A DNA stretch of 8,365 nt from contig JAVBRX010000085.1 in the NCBI GenBank assembly GCA_031547465.1, positions 1-8,365 on the forward strand, written 5' to 3'. The stretch's first letter is position 1; each line of letters opens with the position of its first letter. A program made the position numbers and the translations under genes. The notes under the pieces are model-generated. The model ran no database searches, had not been told where the DNA came from, and worked only from the letters and a program-made list of their open reading frames with translations. This document shows positions 5,545 through 8,365 of this stretch, piece by piece. The stretch comes from Hohaiivirga sp031547465 (GTDB lineage: Bacteria; Pseudomonadota; Alphaproteobacteria; Rhizobiales; Beijerinckiaceae).

Positions 5545-6450
5545 ATGGCCAAAGCCAAAGCCACCTCGTCGAAGCTGTCAGAAAAACCGGAACAGGCAGC
5601 CGCCACGCCGCAACGCGCGATCCGCTCTTTGCCGGTGAATGCCATCGACATGGGCAACCGTTTGCGCCCGATCGACCCCGACCGCGCCGCGTTCCTCGCT
5701 GCCTCGATCGAGGCCAGCCGGCTGATGAAGCCGATTGAGGTTCGCCCGTCCCCCGATGACGAAACAAGGTTTGTCGTGGTTTCCGGTGGCCATCGGCTAT
5801 CCGCGCATCTGTTGCTCAGGCGCGAGATGATTGACGCTATTGTCGAGCCGTTGACCGAAGAAGAGGCCCGGCGCCGCGAGATCGACGAGAATATCTTTTC
5901 GGTTGATCTGACGGAACTCGACCGGGCGGTGTTTTTCAAGGCCCGCAAGGATTTGTATGAGGCCGAACACCCTGAAACCCGGCACGGCGGCGACCGCAAG
6001 TCGGATCAAGTTGCCATTTTTGGCAACTTGATCGGGCGCTTCACCGCCGAGGTTCAGGAGAAGCTGAAAATATCGGAGCGCACGGTTTATCGCATCGTCG
6101 CTCGCGCTGCGATCGATGATGCCGTGCGCGCAAAAATCGCCTTCACGCCGCTTGCCAATAAAGGCGCGGAACTCGATGCCCTGGTGCGCCTGACGGCGGA
6201 CGAGCAGCGCAAGGCCGTGGACCTCGTTTTGTCCGGTGTTGACGATGCGCCGAAAACCATTTCAGCGGCTTCGAAACTGGTTCGAAACGTCCGCGTCAAG
6301 GTTTCAAAGCCGGAGAAAGACCGGGATTTCGAAGCCTTCGTCCGGTTTTGGACCAAGAAGGCGAAGGCCGAAACCAAGCAATCCATTCTCGACTACCTCG
6401 AAACTCAAGGTTTCGTGCGGCTGCCGAACGCTGAAAGTGTTGCGGCGTAA
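5545..6450 (+). CDS. ParB-like protein (ParB/Spo0J N-terminal domain)
   Basis: A 301-residue protein. Residues about 26-125 form a ParB/sulfiredoxin-fold domain: LPVNAIDM..NRLRPID, then LMKPIEVRP, the box-II-like motif VVVSGGHRLSAHLLL (SGGHR where chromosomal ParB has GERR), and REIDENIFSVDLTELDRAVFF. GGDRKSDQ (residues 148-155) leads into a second helix-turn-helix-like region, FTAEVQEKLKISERTVYRIVARA (166-188). The rest is helical and basic. ParB proteins bind specific DNA and, when GERRxR is intact, CTP; the altered motif makes CTPase activity uncertain. Its place between ner and the transposase gene suggests a regulatory or DNA-organising role for the phage rather than plasmid partition, and no parA is adjacent. 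GGA lies 11 nt before the ATG. Codons 154-163 coincide exactly with a perfect inverted repeat. Confidence 0.85.
   Translation: MAKAKATSSKLSEKPEQAAATPQRAIRSLPVNAIDMGNRLRPIDPDRAAFLAASIEASRLMKPIEVRPSPDDETRFVVVSGGHRLSAHLLLRREMIDAIVEPLTEEEARRREIDENIFSVDLTELDRAVFFKARKDLYEAEHPETRHGGDRKSDQVAIFGNLIGRFTAEVQEKLKISERTVYRIVARAAIDDAVRAKIAFTPLANKGAELDALVRLTADEQRKAVDLVLSGVDDAPKTISAASKLVRNVRVKVSKPEKDRDFEAFVRFWTKKAKAETKQSILDYLETQGFVRLPNAESVAA
6004..6033. repeat. Perfect 13-bp-arm inverted repeat inside the ParB-like gene
   Basis: GATCAAGTTGCCA (6004-6016) and TGGCAACTTGATC (6021-6033) are exact reverse complements around a TTTT loop. The element is aligned to codon boundaries and encodes DQVAIFGNLI. The inner TGGCAACTT also occurs at 5137-5145 in the early control region. 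A transcript would form a very stable hairpin; as DNA it could be a binding site. Confidence 0.95.
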
Positions 6451-6472
6451 GGCTTTAAAAAGGGGATTTATC

Positions 6473-7057
6473 ATGTCGAACTATCTGGAATTGGCACGCA
6501 AGGCGCTTCTAGTCTGTCCGTGCTGCGGCTGCACGGTCGCTTCGGAAGCCGGGCCGGACGATGGCATTCCATCTGAGGATTTGGCAGAGTTTGTCTTCGC
6601 GTGCGGCGCAGCGGTGGCAGTTCGGGATGGATATTTGTTTCCAATCTTCAGCTGCGATGACGTGATGCGGACAGCACTGCAAGAGATAGACCGAGAAATC
6701 GAAGATCAGAGATTTGACGAGGGGTTGGATGATCCGGATGTCGAGGAAGAGGAAAACGCTTTCTCCGAAGTCAGTTTCGAAATCGAAGTGGAGCAGAGCA
6801 ATTATCTGAATGACGTCATGGACCGTGCCAAGGCGCTCGGCCTGGTCGAGAATGAAGCGTGTTCCCGCATGGACCTGCTGGCGACCCATGCCAACGGCAA
6901 CCCGATGGATTTCAAGCGGCTTTCTGAGGCCGACGATTTCAACCTGACACATGATTTCTGCGGTATCGCCCGGCACATCAACCGCGTAACCGGCAAGCTC
7001 GAAAACCATTTCTCCCCCCGTTTCTCAAAAAGAGGGGGCAAGCATGGCGCGTGTTAA
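6473..7057 (+). CDS. Hypothetical phage early protein with N-terminal Cys cluster and acidic centre
   Basis: A 194-residue protein not recognised as any named family. The N-terminus has a cysteine cluster, CPCCGC (residues 15-20), with further cysteines at 44 (FACG) and 61 (FSCDD), a pattern that could bind zinc but is not a canonical ribbon. Residues about 70-107 are strongly acidic (EIDREIEDQ...DDPDVEEEENAF...EIEVEQ). The C-terminal half is mixed, with HDFCGIARHINRVTG, and ends in a basic tail. The frame is open upstream to 6236 inside the parB-like gene, but ATG 6473 has a strong AGGGGA ribosome site and begins 23 bp after that gene's stop. The 3' end overlaps the next gene by 14 bp. Acidic, cysteine-bearing early phage proteins can be inhibitors or DNA mimics, but nothing here proves that. 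Confidence 0.8.
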   Translation: MSNYLELARKALLVCPCCGCTVASEAGPDDGIPSEDLAEFVFACGAAVAVRDGYLFPIFSCDDVMRTALQEIDREIEDQRFDEGLDDPDVEEEENAFSEVSFEIEVEQSNYLNDVMDRAKALGLVENEACSRMDLLATHANGNPMDFKRLSEADDFNLTHDFCGIARHINRVTGKLENHFSPRFSKRGGKHGAC

Positions 7058-7391
7058 AAACCGCAGATCGTCGCAAACGATCATGTCCTTTTCGGCGTCG
7101 TTTTCAGGCAAGGAACTGAGAACCATGCTTGACCAGAGGAAGGCCGAGCGGCGCTATCGGGTTGAGGCGTTTTTAACCGCACTCTGGGAGCCGAAGGCAA
7201 GTATGTTCGGGGAGAGTGATAGGTTCCCCGTCACGAAACCATATTTCAGAAGCCTTTTGACAGACTTGGCGGAAGTCCTCACCGAAGATGAGGCATCGTG
7301 CCTATTCTCTGCGATGAAATTTCAACGGGTGTCCCGGGGCTTGCAGGTTCTGGGCTTCGACCCCGCTGCCATCCGGGAGCGGTTGTCATGA
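7044..7391 (+). CDS. Hypothetical phage early protein
   Basis: A 115-residue protein of unrecognised family, basic at the N-terminus (MARVKNRRSSQ) and then largely helical, with RKAERRYRVEAFLTALWEP and LLTDLAEVLTEDEASCLFSAMKF. The start overlaps the preceding gene by 14 bp and is backed by a strong AGAGGGGG five bases upstream. In-frame ATGs at 7083 and 7125 are possible but less well served. The stop overlaps the next start as ATGA (7388-7391). The overlaps on both sides and the rightward orientation mark it as part of the early operon before the transposase. No function is inferred. Confidence 0.75.
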   Translation: MARVKNRRSSQTIMSFSASFSGKELRTMLDQRKAERRYRVEAFLTALWEPKASMFGESDRFPVTKPYFRSLLTDLAEVLTEDEASCLFSAMKFQRVSRGLQVLGFDPAAIRERLS

Positions 7392-7849
7392 CACGCCGCC
7401 CGCACCCCGCTCAGCTTGATTTCAAGGACTGGACACCGCCGGACCCGGTGGTCGCGTTCGCGCCGGAGCGCATCCGCGCCGCGTCGCTGTCGAGCGAAGC
7501 GGCGAAGGTGATTTCTGAAACGCTAGCCGCCTCGGAACTTGGGCGCGAAGGCGTCGCGGCGGCAATGTCCGCTTATCTCGGGCGCGAAATCAGCCTCAAC
7601 ATGCTGGATAAATATGCCTCCGAGGCAGCCGAAGATCGACAGATGAACGTCGTCATTCTCGCGGCCCTGATCGCCGTCACCGACGATCGCCGGGTGCTGC
7701 AATGGCTGGCCGAGAAGCAAGGCTGGATCGTGGTCCCGGATAGGTATCGCACCGTGATCGAACTGGCACAGCGCGAAGAGGCTATCCGCCGCGACAAGCG
7801 CGTCGTCAAGGCCTTGCGCCGCGATGCCATTTCCGGGGGCATACTATGA
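7388..7849 (+). CDS. Putative phage regulatory protein, CII-like
   Basis: A 153-residue protein. The central part, ETLAASELGREGVAAAMSAYLGREISLNMLDKYASEAAEDRQMNVVILAALIAVT, resembles the helix-turn-helix segment of CII-type phage regulators (Phage_CP76-like), in which a helical DNA-binding region is followed by LGR..S..ML..Y and a hydrophobic helix. VLQWLAEKQGWIVVP then follows, and the C-terminus is charged (REEAIRRDKRVVKALRRD). The frame is open back to 7298, but ATG 7388 overlaps the upstream stop (ATGA), giving tight coupling. The next gene also starts in an ATGA overlap (7846-7849). A role in controlling phage transcription or assisting transposition is inference; the family match is by eye. 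Confidence 0.7.
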   Translation: MTRRPHPAQLDFKDWTPPDPVVAFAPERIRAASLSSEAAKVISETLAASELGREGVAAAMSAYLGREISLNMLDKYASEAAEDRQMNVVILAALIAVTDDRRVLQWLAEKQGWIVVPDRYRTVIELAQREEAIRRDKRVVKALRRDAISGGIL

Positions 7850-8365
7850 AGGAATGGTTCTCCCCCGCCGAACTCGCCGAACTGCGACTTCCCGGTCTGC
7901 CGGAAACCCGCACTGCGATTGCCGCTCTTGCCGATGCGCAATGCTGGCGGGACCCGGCTCTTGAATACCCGGCGAACCCAAACGGCGTCTGGCGTAAACG
8001 CCTCGCGCGCGGCGGCGGCTTCGAATATCGCCCGGACGTGTTGCCGCTCGCGGCCCGCGCCAAATTGATTTACCTCACGGCGCAGGAAACCGCGCCGAAG
8101 CCGATCGCCAGGGATGAAGCGGCGATCGCCGCCGATATTCAAGCGCGCTGGTCGCATTTCGACAAGCTGCCGAAACATCGCAAGGATAAGGCGGAAGCGG
8201 CTCTCAAGGTGTTGCAGGCGGTGCGTGAACTTGAGAAGGCGGGTACGTCGTTGACTGTGGCGCGGGCGCTGGTCGCCAGCCAGCACGGGGTTTCGGTGCG
8301 CACCCTGTTCCTGTGGCAGAATCGCGTTGCGGGCCTTGCCCCTTCGCACTGGCTGCCGTTTCTCG
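7846..8365 (+). CDS. Mu-type transposase A, N-terminal part (truncated by the window edge)
   Basis: The frame is open from ATG 7846 to the last base, giving 173 residues of a protein usually around 600-700 aa. Residues about 1-75 form the winged-helix MuA N-terminal domain: WFSPAELAELRLPGLPETRTAIAALA...CW, then GVWRKRLARGGGFEYRPDVLPLAARAKLIYL. In Mu this domain binds the internal enhancer. Residues about 90-173 correspond to the end-binding I-beta/gamma region, with LQAVRELEKAGTSLTVARALVASQHGVSVRTLFLWQNRV and WLPFL. The DDE catalytic domain lies beyond the window. The start overlaps the previous stop (ATGA) and GGGGG lies about 8 nt upstream. This gene identifies the element as a transposable, Mu-like phage that replicates by transposition. 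Confidence 0.92.
   Translation, partial: MKEWFSPAELAELRLPGLPETRTAIAALADAQCWRDPALEYPANPNGVWRKRLARGGGFEYRPDVLPLAARAKLIYLTAQETAPKPIARDEAAIAADIQARWSHFDKLPKHRKDKAEAALKVLQAVRELEKAGTSLTVARALVASQHGVSVRTLFLWQNRVAGLAPSHWLPFL

Noticed and set aside
1..8365. tRNA, rRNA, CRISPR array or insertion sequence
   Set aside because: No cloverleaf-like arms with a conserved T-loop, no regularly spaced repeats and no IS transposase were seen; the only transposase is the phage MuA type.

Overview
The window is a junction between an alphaproteobacterial chromosome (about 1-4050) and the left, early-gene end of a Mu-like transposable prophage (about 4050 to the right edge, where it continues). The host assignment rests on protein style (YidC, EngB, DUF423 and a DadA-type oxidase, all GC-rich and alphaproteobacterial in flavour) and is an inference. 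The genus cannot be read from this stretch.

Host part. The 3' part of yidC (membrane insertase) enters from the left edge and is followed by an intergenic block with two interlocking inverted repeats, one of them a likely terminator. Then come engB/yihA (ribosome-biogenesis GTPase) and, overlapping it by 4 bp, a small DUF423 membrane protein. A D-amino-acid dehydrogenase gene (dadA-like) lies convergently on the minus strand. The 104 bp between the last two are AT-rich and hold no clear gene or strong terminator.

Prophage part. About 350 bp upstream of dadA are non-coding and should contain the phage left end. Three perfectly phased 10-bp repeats with a CCGGGAT core at 4108-4137 are candidate end or transposase sites. 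A leftward gene then encodes a LexA-like (HTH plus S24 peptidase) repressor. The divergent control region (4988-5236) carries four near-palindromic 9-bp sites matching GAACWGTTC, probable operators, and a strong hairpin with a leftward U-tract. Rightward, in one tightly packed early operon, come a Ner-type DNA-binding protein, a ParB-like protein, a Cys-rich/acidic unknown, a second unknown, a protein resembling CII-type phage regulators, and the N-terminal third or less of a MuA-type transposase cut by the window end. The last four genes overlap each other by 4-14 bp.

How it likely works (inference): the repressor holds down the early promoter through the GAACWGTTC sites and could be inactivated by RecA-stimulated self-cleavage. 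Ner then shuts repressor transcription during lytic growth. The operon finally delivers the transposase for replicative transposition. The ParB-like protein and the two unknowns between ner and A are accessory to the classical Mu c-ner-A-B order. The most striking unexplained signals are a perfect, codon-aligned 13-bp-arm inverted repeat inside the ParB-like gene and a cluster of the heptamer TGGCAAC: all eight copies in the window lie between 4527 and 6027.
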